Source: Polyangium fumosum (lineage in GTDB: Bacteria > Myxococcota_A > Polyangia > Polyangiales > Polyangiaceae). Taken from it: a stretch of 64,000 nucleotides of DNA. Made by a program: the position numbers and the translations under genes. Below, in pieces: positions 8,344 to 17,363 of this stretch. The stretch's first letter is position 1, and the number at the start of each line of letters is the position of its first letter. Below the pieces are notes generated by a model. The model made no database searches. It worked only from the letters and a program-made list of their open reading frames with translations, and was not told the DNA's origin. Location of the stretch: NCBI RefSeq assembly GCF_005144585.1, contig NZ_SSMQ01000028.1, positions 79,080 through 143,079 of the forward strand, in the 5' to 3' direction.

Positions 8344-9180
8344 CTATGCAATCCCCCTCGCCACGGCATCCCCGAGCCGCGGCACCTCGGGTGAGAAGCC
8401 GAGATCTTCGCGGATCCGCTTTCCATCCATGACGGCCTCGAAGGCCCTCGCACGCTCGGGGGTGGAGCCGTCCGGGGGAGGCTCGCCCACCGAAGCGAAC
8501 AGCGTGGCGAGATTGGGAGACTCGTCGTCCACCAGGTTGTACACGCGATGGGAAGGGGATGGCGCGTCGAGCAAACGCGCGACGGCCTGGGCCACGTCGA
8601 GATGATGGCCAATCGACATCCGTTGCATGGGGGGGAACGTTCGCATGAACGGCACCACGTCGGCGATGTGCGGATCTCCGTCGCCGTAGACGAACGGCAA
8701 TCGAAGGACGCGCACGTCGAGGCCTTCGAGCGCGAGCAGGAAGCGCTCGGCGGCGAGCTTGCTCTTGGGATAGCTCTCGATCGGGTAGCAGGAGTCGTCT
8801 TCGTGCGAGAGGCGCCCACGAACCGCGCTGGGCCCGTAGACGAGTCCGGTGCTCGTGAAGACGAAGCGCTTCACCGAGGCTTCGCGGACCGCCTGGGCGA
8901 GGTGCTGCGTGCCGAGGTCGTTGACCGCGTGCGCCTGCTCCGGCGTCGCGCCACGAAAGAAGGCTGCACAATGCACGACCGCGTCGACCCCGCGCACCGC
9001 TGCGGAGAGGGAGCTCGGCTCGAGCAGATCGCCCAGAGCGAGCTCGATGTGGGCTTCGCGCAGGTCTTTTGCGCGCGCTTCGTCGCGAACGAGGGCACGC
9101 ACGTGATGGCCGCGCTGAGCGAGCCGTTTGGAGAGGCGACTTCCGACCTTACCGGTGGCACCGGTGACGAGGATCTTCAT
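8344..9180 (-). CDS. NAD-dependent epimerase/dehydratase family protein
   Basis: A 278-aa extended short-chain dehydrogenase. The Rossmann motif TGATGKVG is at residues 6-13, the active-site YPKSK (Tyr-x-x-x-Lys) lies after a FTSTGLVYG strand, and VLRLPFVYGDGDP forms the typical substrate-side loop. A soluble NAD(P)-dependent sugar or sterol-type oxidoreductase/epimerase is likely; the substrate cannot be told from sequence. The ATG at 9180 begins MKILVTGATG, the normal start of the fold. It diverges from the AraC-type regulator gene across about 100 bp, so that regulator may control it. Confidence 0.9.
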   Translation of the reverse strand: MKILVTGATGKVGSRLSKRLAQRGHHVRALVRDEARAKDLREAHIELALGDLLEPSSLSAAVRGVDAVVHCAAFFRGATPEQAHAVNDLGTQHLAQAVREASVKRFVFTSTGLVYGPSAVRGRLSHEDDSCYPIESYPKSKLAAERFLLALEGLDVRVLRLPFVYGDGDPHIADVVPFMRTFPPMQRMSIGHHLDVAQAVARLLDAPSPSHRVYNLVDDESPNLATLFASVGEPPPDGSTPERARAFEAVMDGKRIREDLGFSPEVPRLGDAVARGIA

Positions 9181-9281
9181 GCCCCGGACCGTAGTCACCG
9201 CGTGTTTTGGCCGATTGGAAGAAACGGACAAGCACCTCGCCGAGCTTGCGTGCGCCTCGTGCGCGTAGCAAGAGATAGCTC

Positions 9282-10085
9282 GTGCACTCGCCCATCGTTC
9301 AAGAGCCTCGTGTCGCGCGGGCGTCGCTCCCGTCGAGCGGGTCCCCGGTGGCCGAGCTCTCGGTCCTCGAGTGCGACCGAGACGGACAGCGCGTCGCGCT
9401 CCCCTATGCCGAGCTTCAGATCGTCGCGCGCTTCGGGGTGTCGGCTCGTGGCGGTTTGGATGCGCACGCGATGGGCGTGGGGCAGAGCGCGCGTCGCAAG
9501 ATGCTCCGGCGCGGGCAGCGCAGCGTGATGGCGCGCCTTCGGCTGGGCGCGAGCGAGCGCGTGCTCGGCGTGTCGGCTCCGGAATTGACCGGACGAATCG
9601 TCGCCCTCGAAGACCTCTGGGGCAAAGCCGACACTGAGCACCTCTACGAGCGCCTCGCCGGGGCACGAGACACGGTCGCCGCGGCCGCCATTCTGGAGAG
9701 TGCCATCGTCGCGCGGTCCGCACCCGCCCAGGCGGTCCGCGCCCACACCTCGCTCGCCCTGGAAGCCGCGAAGCGCCTCGCCACGCGAAGTGCGAGCCGC
9801 GTGAGCGCCGTCGCCGACGAGCTCGGGGTGAGCGAGCGTCACCTTCGCCGCCTCTTTCAGGAGACACTCGGTGTCGGGCCCAAGGCTTACGCCAAGCTCA
9901 CGCGCTTTCACCGCGCCCTGCGCGCCGCGCGGGAGAGCCGCCCGGCCGGTTGGGCCGGCATTGCCGCCGGAGCCGGCTATTATGATCAAGCGCATCTGAT
10001 TGCCGAGTTTCGCTCCATTGCAGGAGTGACCCCGCGCGAGCTACTCGGCGAGCTGCGCACCTCGGGGGCCATCGGCCGAGTGTGA
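9282..10085 (+). CDS. AraC-family transcriptional regulator
   Basis: 267 aa. The N-terminal part (about 20-125) resembles the DUF6597-type sensor domain of many AraC regulators. The C-terminal AraC helix-turn-helix pair (about 165-260) includes VSAVADELGVSERHLRRLF and the second-helix signature AGYYDQAHLIAEFRSIAGVTPREL. It is divergently placed from the epimerase gene (8344-9180), the usual arrangement of a regulator with its target. The ligand is unknown. Confidence 0.9.
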   Translation: MHSPIVQEPRVARASLPSSGSPVAELSVLECDRDGQRVALPYAELQIVARFGVSARGGLDAHAMGVGQSARRKMLRRGQRSVMARLRLGASERVLGVSAPELTGRIVALEDLWGKADTEHLYERLAGARDTVAAAAILESAIVARSAPAQAVRAHTSLALEAAKRLATRSASRVSAVADELGVSERHLRRLFQETLGVGPKAYAKLTRFHRALRAARESRPAGWAGIAAGAGYYDQAHLIAEFRSIAGVTPRELLGELRTSGAIGRV

Positions 10086-10616
10086 CGCGAGGTTCGTCGC
10101 GCGTCGAAAGGTCACGCTCGCGAGCGTGCAGCCTCCGCCTCGAGGCCGAACGGATCGAGCGGCCCGAGTGGCACGATGCCGTTCGGATTGAATGCTTTGA
10201 TCTTGAACCGACCCGCAGAACCGCAGCGCGGGAATCTGGCGATGATGGGAGCCGGAAACAGTAGCGGGAGCGGGAGCGGGAGCGGGAGCGGGAGCGGGAG
10301 CGGGAGCGGGAGCGGGAGCGCTGGCGGGAGCGGGAGCGGGAGCGCTGGCGGGAGCGGGAGCGGGAGCGCTGGCGGGAGCGGGAGCGGGAGCGCTGGCGGG
10401 AGCGCTGGCGGGAGCGGTGTTCAGGGGATCCCGCTCGGGGACGGCGAGCGTACCGTCGTGCTCGGCCTCTTCAAGGCCATGCCGTGCTCGCCGTCCTCGC
10501 AGCACTGCGTGCTGCTCCGGGCGGCTCCGCGCGGTGCTGCGCAGCCTTGAAGAGGCCTGCGCGCGACGGTGTGGGACGGGGGTCCCGGCGATTGGGTCGT
10601 CGGGCGGAGGTTCTTT
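10086..10616. other. Intergenic region with hexamer tract
   Basis: About 530 bp between the AraC-type regulator and the four-helix-bundle gene, both rightward. Apart from the hexamer tract at 10264-10417 I see no supported gene. A 124-aa frame through the tract is a Ser-Gly repeat without recognisable domains. Confidence 0.5.
10264..10417. repeat. (GGGAGC)n tract with GCTGGC-containing higher-order repeat
   Basis: Starts with about ten pure GGGAGC units, then units of GGGAGC pairs broken at regular intervals by GCTGGC, giving a higher-order repeat of about 24 bp repeated several times. This suggests stepwise slippage plus unit duplication. Confidence 0.92.
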
Positions 10617-10946
10617 ATGCTGAGGATTTACGAAGTGGTTTTGGCGATGGCTGCGGACGCGGCGGGCATTGCGGAGCAGATCGAACGACGGGATTCCGAT
10701 CTGGCTCGGCAAATGCGCAGGGCCACGCATAGCGTCGCGCTGAATGTGGCGGAAGGGATGGGCAATCACGGCGGGACGAAGCGGCAGCGCTACGCCTCCG
10801 CTCTCGGCTCGGCAAGGGAAGTGCTCGCTTGCGTCCAGGTCGCCCAGGCCATGCGGTACATCGGCGCCGTCGACGCGCAGGCGCTCGACCGAATGGACCA
10901 CGTCATCGCCACCCTCGGCCGCCTCGTCTACCGCCGCGCATCGTGA
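10617..10946 (+). CDS. Four-helix-bundle protein (S23/IVS family)
   Basis: 109 aa, matching the family first seen encoded in intervening sequences of 23S rRNA genes and often a free-standing gene in diverse bacteria. Typical features: YEVVLAMAADAAGIAEQIER in helix 1, LARQMRRATHSVALNVAEGMG with the family-typical NxAEG turn, and a final helix about reducing Met/Leu spacing. GGAGG lies 7 bp before the ATG at 10617, which fixes the start. Function is unknown; nucleic-acid or protein binding is proposed for the family. No rRNA gene is nearby. A terminator-like hairpin follows. Confidence 0.88.
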   Translation: MLRIYEVVLAMAADAAGIAEQIERRDSDLARQMRRATHSVALNVAEGMGNHGGTKRQRYASALGSAREVLACVQVAQAMRYIGAVDAQALDRMDHVIATLGRLVYRRAS

Positions 10947-10950
10947 AACG

Positions 10951-10988
10951 AAGGGCGGGCCCTCCTTCCTTCAGGTCGGCCCGCCCTT
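10951..10988 (+). terminator. Terminator-like hairpin after the four-helix-bundle gene
   Basis: A perfect 11-bp inverted repeat AAGGGCGGGCC/GGCCCGCCCTT with a 16-nt loop, beginning 4 bp after the stop codon. There is only a short T run after it. Confidence 0.6.
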
Positions 10989-11191
10989 TCCGTCAGGATC
11001 ACGGCCCCCATTCCAAGGCCCCTCGCCCCATTCCCTTGGGATCGCGGGGTCTCCCGCGACGAACCTACGTCTGCATTTGGGGGATTTTCTTCTCCCCCAA
11101 GCTGTGCGAGAAAACAAACGACGCCAGCCGGCGCTTGCAACACCGACCGGCGTCTGACCCGCAAACCCCGTACACCCGGAGTTCACGAGCT

Positions 11192-11791
11192 GTGAGCAAC
11201 GTAGACGTCCATCCTGAATCCGCCAAGAAACCTACACTCCTTCCCTCGCCCGAGGCTTCCTTCGCGCGGTTTTACCGCGAATGCCGGGGGTTCGTCCGCT
11301 CCGTCCTTCGCGCCCGCGGCGTTTCGGCTCGGGAGGCCGACGATCTCGTGCAGGAGGTCTTCATGCTCGCCTGGCAGCGCCACGATCGGCTCGCGCTCGG
11401 CGACCAAGCACGACCCTGGCTCTACACGGTCGCGCTCTACATGGCCTCGAACCATCGCAAGCTCGCCCGGCACCGAGTCGAGGACCTCACGGCCGATCTC
11501 CCCGAGCCGCTGGTCTTTCCGCGAATGATCCAAGCCATGGAGGCGACCCGCCTCCTGGCGAGGGTCCTCGGCAAGCTCGGCCGGAAGGTCGCTGCGGTGC
11601 TGATTGCGTACGAGATCGAGGGGCGCTCGATGGTGGAGATTGCCCGCAGGCTGCGGATACGGTTGAAGACGGCCTACGCGCGGCTGCATCTAGCGCGGGA
11701 AAAACTGGTCAGTCTCGCGTCGAACGGCCTGGAATGTCGACATCGATTGCCCCTCGGGAGCTTGGGTCGAAGGATTCTGGCCAGCGAGTGA
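11192..11791 (+). CDS. ECF-type RNA polymerase sigma factor
   Basis: 199 aa. Region 2 (about 20-85) contains FYRECRGFVRSVL and AREADDLVQEVFMLAWQR, the DLVQEVF core-binding signature. Region 4 (about 125-175) has an HTH in SMVEIARRLRIRLKTAYARL. The GTG start at 11192 is chosen because upstream frame sequence is low-quality; GGAG lies about 10 bp upstream. No anti-sigma gene is recognisable next to it. Its 3' end overlaps, tail to tail, 83 bp of the NACHT gene, so the two transcripts are complementary there. Confidence 0.88.
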   Translation: MSNVDVHPESAKKPTLLPSPEASFARFYRECRGFVRSVLRARGVSAREADDLVQEVFMLAWQRHDRLALGDQARPWLYTVALYMASNHRKLARHRVEDLTADLPEPLVFPRMIQAMEATRLLARVLGKLGRKVAAVLIAYEIEGRSMVEIARRLRIRLKTAYARLHLAREKLVSLASNGLECRHRLPLGSLGRRILASE

Positions 11792-14465
11792 GTGGATTGT
11801 AGACGGCGCCTCTGAGGTACGCATCGCTGAGGTTCGCACCGCTGAGGTCTGCACCGCTGAGGTCCGCACCGCTGAGGTCCGCATCGCTGAGGCCCGCATC
11901 GCTGAGGTCCGCACCGCCGAGGTCCGCACCGCTGAGGTCCGCGCGGCTGAGGTCCGTGCGGCTGAGGTACGCACCGCTGAGGTTCGCACCTCTGAGGTTC
12001 GCACCGATGAGGTTCGCACCTCTGAGGTTCGCACCGATGAGGTCCACACCGATGAGGTTCGCACCTCTGAGGTTCGCACCTCTGAGGTTCGCACCGCTGA
12101 GGCTCGTACCGCTGAGGTCTGCACCTCTGAGGTCCGCACCGCTGAGGTCCGCACTTCTGAGGTCCATACCTTCTAGACTAACGCCCTCTGCGCTGATCCA
12201 CGGCGCACCCAATCGCACCCACTCCTGACGCATCCAGAACCATCCCAGCATGGAACGCAGCGCCGGCGTCTCGACCTTCAATGGTTCCAGTCCATGAAGT
12301 GAGCATCGGATCGCCAACGCAGCATGTCGAAGGGGAACGCGCTGGTCATCTCGCCATGACCGTTCCTCCTCGTGCTTGCCCTCGTCAAAATCCGGCCGTT
12401 CATCCACGAAGCAGCCCTCCGCCCAACCCCCAAGGTTCTTTCTTTCGTCCTCCTTCCACTGGACGCCGTTGAGAATGGCCATCAAGAACTCGAAGCTGCG
12501 GTTGTCTTCTTCGAGCAACACCGCACCATAAAGTTCACGTTCCAGGCTCCTCTGCCTCGATTCTCTGCGCTCCTGGAGGATCGCCCGCAGCCTATCCGCC
12601 CACCAGCAAGCCGCCAAGAACTCCCCGAAGCTCTTGTGGCCGAACAGGATCACGTGGTTCTGATCCCGCAAGTCTGCCTGCAACACGAGCATGGCTCCCA
12701 TGCGGATCATCTCCTGGACCTGCGGCTCTCCGCGGAGGTCGAGCACCTTCCGGAGAAGGTGGTTGACGTCCTGCAAATCGAGATGCTCGCCCCGCGCTTC
12801 ACGCCTCCGATGCTCCCACGCAATACGCGACATGAGCCACAACATCGCATCCTCCAGCGAGGCATCTTTTCCGATGTTGCCAAGGTCGCGCAGCTTTTCC
12901 CGGAGTTTCTCTGATGCGTCCGCCACACGAGGATGCCGATCCCGGTCGTGCTTGCACTTCCCGGCGGCGATCTGCTGGAAGAAATGCTCATAGATCGCTA
13001 CCTGGCTCGTGTCCCCCTGCTCAATCCGAGTAGGACCCCAGGTGACGGCGCTCATGAAGAGCAGGATGGGCGTCGTCCCCAGCTCCAAAAGTTTAGCGTT
13101 CGTTAGCCCCTCGACCGTGACGGGCTCGCTTCCGCTGATTTGGTTCCAGCGATCAAGCCAAGCCCCGATCTGATCCTCCTTCCGGAAGGACTGCACATCA
13201 ATGATGGGGATGCCCCCGAGCTTGTCCTCCGACGGCAACGCGCCCTTTCGCGAGAACACCACCACCCGATGCCGATCACTCGTCGCCCCCTTCAGCTCCC
13301 GAAAGAGCTGCTCCACCTCCGTGTGCGACAACGCAACCTCGTCCAGCCCATCCACGATGTACACGACCCGCATCGTATCGGCCGGCATCGCCAAAGCATC
13401 GTCACTCCGCAGCAGAGAGAGCCCGATCGCCTCCGCCTGGTTGCGAAGCGCCTCCCGGACCGTCGCAGCAAAGGACTCGCGCTGAAAGTCTCGCGCGCAC
13501 TTGATGAAGATTGGAAGCACAAGCTCAGCGGACGGTTGGTCCACGCCCCGCATGTACGTCTGCGCCCACCCAAAGGCGAGCATCCGCGCGGTGAGGGACT
13601 TCCCCATACCGAAATCCCCACGCACGATGACGATGGGATGCTTCCCGAGCAGGTCGCCGATGAACTCGCGCAGGGGCTTGCGCGTTTTTCCCCAAACGCC
13701 ATCCGGCTCCACATACATGAAACCAAGCGGCATCGTCGGCACGCCCGGCGTGGTCGTCCCGAAGACGTGCCGCCTGTCCGAAATCGACCCATCCTCCATC
13801 AACCGCCGCCGAAGCTGCCGCGCGCGATCCTTGTCGACCTCCAGCAAAAACCGCCCCAGCTCCCGCCCTGCCCCCGTCACCAGCAGCTCGGCATACGCCA
13901 TCTGAAACGCGCCCTCGAACTGGAGCCGCGCCCCCTCGCGCCGCATGTCGAGCAACGCCGTGTCCTCGCCCCCCTCGAACCGCCCATCGGCGAACGCCGT
14001 ATACAACGCCTGATAGATCGGCGTGGCCATCGGATCGGGATGCAACGCATGCATCGCCGAGAGTCTCTCCGCCGCGGCCCGCTGCTCGAATTCCGGCAGC
14101 AGCCACCCCAGCGCGAGCCGAAGCCGCGTCTGGATCTCCTCCTCCCGCGCGGCCTTCTCGTTCGACCGGAAAGCCCGATGGAGCCAGGGCCGCTCCTGCA
14201 ACCCGGGCGCCATCCGCTCGTCCCCCGCCCAGTGCTCGTAGAACGCCGTGCCGAACGCCTGGAGCACGAGCGCCGTATGCAGCGCCGTCATCCGTGTCCG
14301 CGGCTTGGCCGTCGCCACCCCGTGCACGGCACCGAGGGCCTCGAGGACGGCGCTGATCGCGCTGACGTCCGATTCCTCGAAGCCCTGCTTGGCCTCGCCA
14401 AGGTAGCTGAACGCCCCCGCGGCGAAGACCTTGCCGAGCATGGTGACGATCGTGATGGGTTCCAT
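11709..14465 (-). CDS. NACHT-family STAND NTPase with pentapeptide-repeat C-terminus
   Basis: 918 aa. A helical N-terminal region (1-200) of unknown type is followed by a NACHT NTPase with Walker A GDFGMGKS (about 281-289) and Walker B YIVDGLDE (about 367-375), a helical arm, then about 25 pentapeptide repeats A(D/N)LxG (about 763-892) forming a beta-helix. STAND/NACHT proteins with repeat C-termini include known anti-phage NLR-like proteins and regulators; the repeat domain is the likely sensor and the N-terminus the effector. No nuclease, TIR or protease motif is visible in the N-terminus. The start at 14465 follows GGAGAG. The gene converges on and overlaps the sigma gene by 83 bp, and a duplicated leader lies upstream. 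Confidence 0.9.
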   Translation of the reverse strand: MEPITIVTMLGKVFAAGAFSYLGEAKQGFEESDVSAISAVLEALGAVHGVATAKPRTRMTALHTALVLQAFGTAFYEHWAGDERMAPGLQERPWLHRAFRSNEKAAREEEIQTRLRLALGWLLPEFEQRAAAERLSAMHALHPDPMATPIYQALYTAFADGRFEGGEDTALLDMRREGARLQFEGAFQMAYAELLVTGAGRELGRFLLEVDKDRARQLRRRLMEDGSISDRRHVFGTTTPGVPTMPLGFMYVEPDGVWGKTRKPLREFIGDLLGKHPIVIVRGDFGMGKSLTARMLAFGWAQTYMRGVDQPSAELVLPIFIKCARDFQRESFAATVREALRNQAEAIGLSLLRSDDALAMPADTMRVVYIVDGLDEVALSHTEVEQLFRELKGATSDRHRVVVFSRKGALPSEDKLGGIPIIDVQSFRKEDQIGAWLDRWNQISGSEPVTVEGLTNAKLLELGTTPILLFMSAVTWGPTRIEQGDTSQVAIYEHFFQQIAAGKCKHDRDRHPRVADASEKLREKLRDLGNIGKDASLEDAMLWLMSRIAWEHRRREARGEHLDLQDVNHLLRKVLDLRGEPQVQEMIRMGAMLVLQADLRDQNHVILFGHKSFGEFLAACWWADRLRAILQERRESRQRSLERELYGAVLLEEDNRSFEFLMAILNGVQWKEDERKNLGGWAEGCFVDERPDFDEGKHEEERSWRDDQRVPLRHAALAIRCSLHGLEPLKVETPALRSMLGWFWMRQEWVRLGAPWISAEGVSLEGMDLRSADLSGADLRGADLSGTSLSGANLRGANLRGANLIGVDLIGANLRGANLIGANLRGANLSGAYLSRTDLSRADLSGADLGGADLSDAGLSDADLSGADLSGADLSGANLSDAYLRGAVYNPLTRWPESFDPSSRGAIDVDIPGRSTRD

Positions 14466-14559
14466 GGGTGGACGCTCTCCATTCACCGGGTTCTGAGCGG
14501 CGGCAGCATGGCTCGCGCACGGGCGTGAGGGCTCGTGGCCAGCAACGCCTCGGACTTGT

Positions 14560-14610
14560 CTCGCCACACGGGAGGCATCATCCGCGGGAAGGGCGGATGC
14601 GGTCAAGACG
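14560..14610. repeat. Direct repeat copy B (pairs with 2761-2811)
   Basis: One mismatch in 51 bp to 2761-2811. It lies about 95 bp upstream of the NACHT start in the same relative orientation as copy A. The MMPPVWRD reading frame it carries is out of frame with the NACHT protein, so it is a remnant or a regulatory module. It is followed by a short GGGGGC/GGGAGC stretch (14612-14632). Confidence 0.85.
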
Positions 14611-14676
14611 AGCGGGGGCGGGAGCGGAAGCGAATTTCCAGGGGAGCGGGGCCCTGGCGACGCTGGGAATGCCGTA

Positions 14677-14704
14677 GGGCGGCTGCGCTGCGCAGCATCC
14701 GCCC
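14677..14704 (-). terminator. Terminator-like inverted repeat after the 14733 gene
   Basis: GGGCGGCTGCG and CGCAGCATCCGCCC pair with a CTG loop and a small bulge, just downstream of the leftward stop codon at 14733. No T tract, so termination would be imperfect or Rho-assisted. Confidence 0.4.
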
Positions 14705-14732
14705 CATGGCTTGACCCCGATGGGACGACCCG

Positions 14733-16343
14733 TCATTCGTTCAAGCGGATTTCGCGGACCCTCGTAGTCGTACTGCCATCTTGCCCGTCGCTGATGAACA
14801 ACCCTTTCGCGTCGCCTGTCCTGTAGGAAATCGAGGGCCAATAATCCTCGGCGACGACCAACGGCGCGGACACCGTCAGGTCAGGCCGCAGCAGACGTAT
14901 GTTGAGCTGGTCGATGACGTAGAATGCGCCTTCGACGAACTTGAACAGCCGATGCGACGTGTAGAGCTCGGCCTGTCCGCCGCCGCCCACCGGTTTTCGG
15001 TAGGTCCCGGCGCCACCGCTCTCGCGCCAATACACGTAACCACCCGTCACGGAGAAACTGGTGACGTTTGCGTCGTGAAAGACGTTCTGGCCCTGGCCCG
15101 CGATCGGGGAATAACCGATGTACGATCCGGGCTCTTGCCAGTAAATCCGATCTCCATCGATGATGAGGTTCTCCGGGACCTCGCTGCTCTTGAACACCGT
15201 GCTCACCGAACCGTCGAGGCCGATCCGGAGGAGGCCATGGCCATTGGGCCCCGAGAAATCGTAGAGCGCGCAAAACACGTACTGGTCGTTCGCCACGAGC
15301 TCCTGGCAAAAGCCCTCCGTGGATCCCGTGCTCGCCAGCGCCTGCGCGCTGCCTCCGGCCTTCGCCATGCGCCTCAGCGTGCCGACCTCCGACCAGAAGA
15401 CGTGCGTGCTGTTGATGGCCACGCTCTCGACGAACGTGTCACTCAGGGCAACCTGGGTGGCCACGCCCGAGGTGCGATCGATCGTGTATACGGAACCTGG
15501 GTCGAAGCCGCCCTGGATGACGACGTAGGCGGTCGTATCGTCGAGCGCGATGCCCCCGACAGGCCTCCCCGTGAGGTAGGCATTCCAAAGGGCGCAGCTC
15601 GTGCCCCCGCTCGTGCACGTTCCCACGGCGCACGTGCCGCATGTCGCGCCCATGTAGGAACCACACGTACGGCCCGTGTTCCGACACACGTCACGGCACA
15701 TACCGGTTTCACAAATGTTGCCGCTCGGGCAGTCGGCGGCCTGAACGCACTCCTGACAGGCATTCCCCATGACCTCGACGGGCCACGGAGGTGGAAGCGC
15801 TTGGCCACAGACCATGTGCAGCGATGCACAGTCGAGACTGCTCTGGCAGGGGACCGCGGGCACGCAGGAGTGCCCCAGGCAGGCGCCACCGGCCTTGCAA
15901 TCGACGGCGGCATTGCACTCCACGCATCGCTGTCCGACCGTGTCACAGAGCTGCCCCGAGGCCGAGCAATTGAGGTCCGAGGTGCACGACGCCGCGGGAA
16001 CACAATCACCGTCCTTGCACCAGTTTCCCGCCGCGCAATCATCCGATGTGCGGCACACGCCGCAGCGGCTCTCCCAGCGGTTGCAGACGAGCGCACCGCC
16101 GCATTGCTCCCCTGACGTGCAGGGCTGGCCGACGAAACCGCCCCCCCCGGATCCCCCCGAGCCCCCAGCGCCCGAACCACCAGACCCACCCGGGTCGACG
16201 CAGGCACCGTCCTCGCAGGCCAGTCCATCATCACAATCGACATCCGTCTCGCATTCGGTCTCGGTACGGTTGCCAGATCCGGCACTACATGCGTAGGCCA
16301 TCGGGAGCGCAAGCAGAACTGCCCCGCGAATCCACTTTCCCAT
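14733..16343 (-). CDS. Cys-rich lipoprotein with C-terminal beta-propeller-like region
   Basis: 536 aa. A signal peptide ends in a lipobox (LPMAYAC, Cys19), so it should be a lipoprotein. Residues about 25-250 contain repeated Cys-rich modules of the type CxxxxDCxxGxxCxxGxC, with a Gly/Ser linker around 50-70. Residues about 255-536 are repeated strands with aromatic pairs (AYVVIQGG, HVFWSEVG, RIYWQEPG, YVYWRESG), which suggests a seven-blade-like propeller of the kind seen in many myxobacterial surface proteins. Surface binding is likely; the ligand is unknown. The ATG at 16343 is followed directly by the signal peptide. Confidence 0.85.
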   Translation of the reverse strand: MGKWIRGAVLLALPMAYACSAGSGNRTETECETDVDCDDGLACEDGACVDPGGSGGSGAGGSGGSGGGGFVGQPCTSGEQCGGALVCNRWESRCGVCRTSDDCAAGNWCKDGDCVPAASCTSDLNCSASGQLCDTVGQRCVECNAAVDCKAGGACLGHSCVPAVPCQSSLDCASLHMVCGQALPPPWPVEVMGNACQECVQAADCPSGNICETGMCRDVCRNTGRTCGSYMGATCGTCAVGTCTSGGTSCALWNAYLTGRPVGGIALDDTTAYVVIQGGFDPGSVYTIDRTSGVATQVALSDTFVESVAINSTHVFWSEVGTLRRMAKAGGSAQALASTGSTEGFCQELVANDQYVFCALYDFSGPNGHGLLRIGLDGSVSTVFKSSEVPENLIIDGDRIYWQEPGSYIGYSPIAGQGQNVFHDANVTSFSVTGGYVYWRESGGAGTYRKPVGGGGQAELYTSHRLFKFVEGAFYVIDQLNIRLLRPDLTVSAPLVVAEDYWPSISYRTGDAKGLFISDGQDGSTTTRVREIRLNE

Positions 16344-16577
16344 GAAATATCTCCCCGTTCCGTAGCTTCGAACGGAACCGGCGCGACACTACAACGACAG
16401 AATCCAAAGGTCCAATGTGACTCCAACTTTGCGTCTCGCCTGTGAATTTTGACACATCACATTCGACGCCGCGTTAGACGCCTTTCAGCGTTCGTATACT
16501 TACGCCGGATGAGGGAAGTGCCGCTGCCGCCCCCGCTGTCGTAGCGGAAACGGCAGCGGCAGCGCCCGCGCTCGCGA

Positions 16578-17363
16578 CTACGCCGCCGGCACCTCGCCCG
16601 CCGGCTCCACCGCCTTCTTCCGTCGCGTCGCGCGTCCCGCTGCGACCGCCTTTGCATGCGCAATCGCATCATTCAGCGGCGCGAGCAGCGCCCGATTCTC
16701 CACCTCGCGCTCCACGTCGCCCGGAATCTCGCGGCTCTCCACGTACTTCCTCAATCGACCAACGAGGTGCACCCACTCCGCCTCCGCGTTGCGGCCCTTG
16801 TGCACGTGTTCCCCCTGCGTCCCGCGCGCCGCGACGCGCTCGGCATACGCCTGGTCGCTCGCGTCGAGCGCCGCCTCCAGGAAATCGATCCATTCGGGCG
16901 GCAACTTGATGCCGACGAGCGTGGCCGCGTGCTCGGGGGCGCGCAGGACGGTGAGCGTCCCGCGCATCCTCGTGTTCTCGTCCGGAATGCGGTCGTCGAG
17001 GAAGCCGAGCCCCGCGGGAAAGGCGGCGGCATGCAGGGCGCGGGCGGCGGAGGCAAAGGCGCTGTGGCGGCGACGCCCCGCGATGTCGAGGAACGATCCG
17101 ATGTGCCGCCCCCAGGTATCGACCTCGTCGTCGACGATTTCGGCCTTGTCCGCGTGCGCGGCGAGGGCGGCATGGGCCGCCTTTTTGCCGAACACGTGGG
17201 CATCGAGCCGGACGGCGATGGCATCGAGCTGGGGAATGAAGATATCGAGGGCCGGCTCGGCGGGGCCGAGCTGCGCGCGCGCGACGAGCTCATGGTAAAG
17301 CTTGCGGCTGATGGTAGCCTTTTCGACGCGGGAGAGCTTGGCGGGAGACGGATGATTGGCCAT
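16578..17363 (-). CDS. Conserved-looking hypothetical protein, helical
   Basis: 261 aa, no signal peptide or membrane helix, predicted mostly helical, with a basic C-terminal tail (RATRRKKAVEPAG). No domain recognised. The start at 17363 is preferred because GAGGTG lies 7 bp upstream; an in-frame ATG at 17426 would extend into less likely sequence bordering the 43-bp repeat array. It stands alone and leftward; the array lies immediately upstream of it and may contain its promoter. Confidence 0.7.
   Translation of the reverse strand: MANHPSPAKLSRVEKATISRKLYHELVARAQLGPAEPALDIFIPQLDAIAVRLDAHVFGKKAAHAALAAHADKAEIVDDEVDTWGRHIGSFLDIAGRRRHSAFASAARALHAAAFPAGLGFLDDRIPDENTRMRGTLTVLRAPEHAATLVGIKLPPEWIDFLEAALDASDQAYAERVAARGTQGEHVHKGRNAEAEWVHLVGRLRKYVESREIPGDVEREVENRALLAPLNDAIAHAKAVAAGRATRRKKAVEPAGEVPAA

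Noticed and set aside
10176..10550. 124-aa plus-strand Ser-Gly repeat frame
   Set aside because: Again the hexamer tract; flanking residues match no family.
11810..12175. 15-bp DNA repeats taken as a satellite
   Set aside because: They are the codons of the pentapeptide repeats in the NACHT gene, so the repeat is at protein level.
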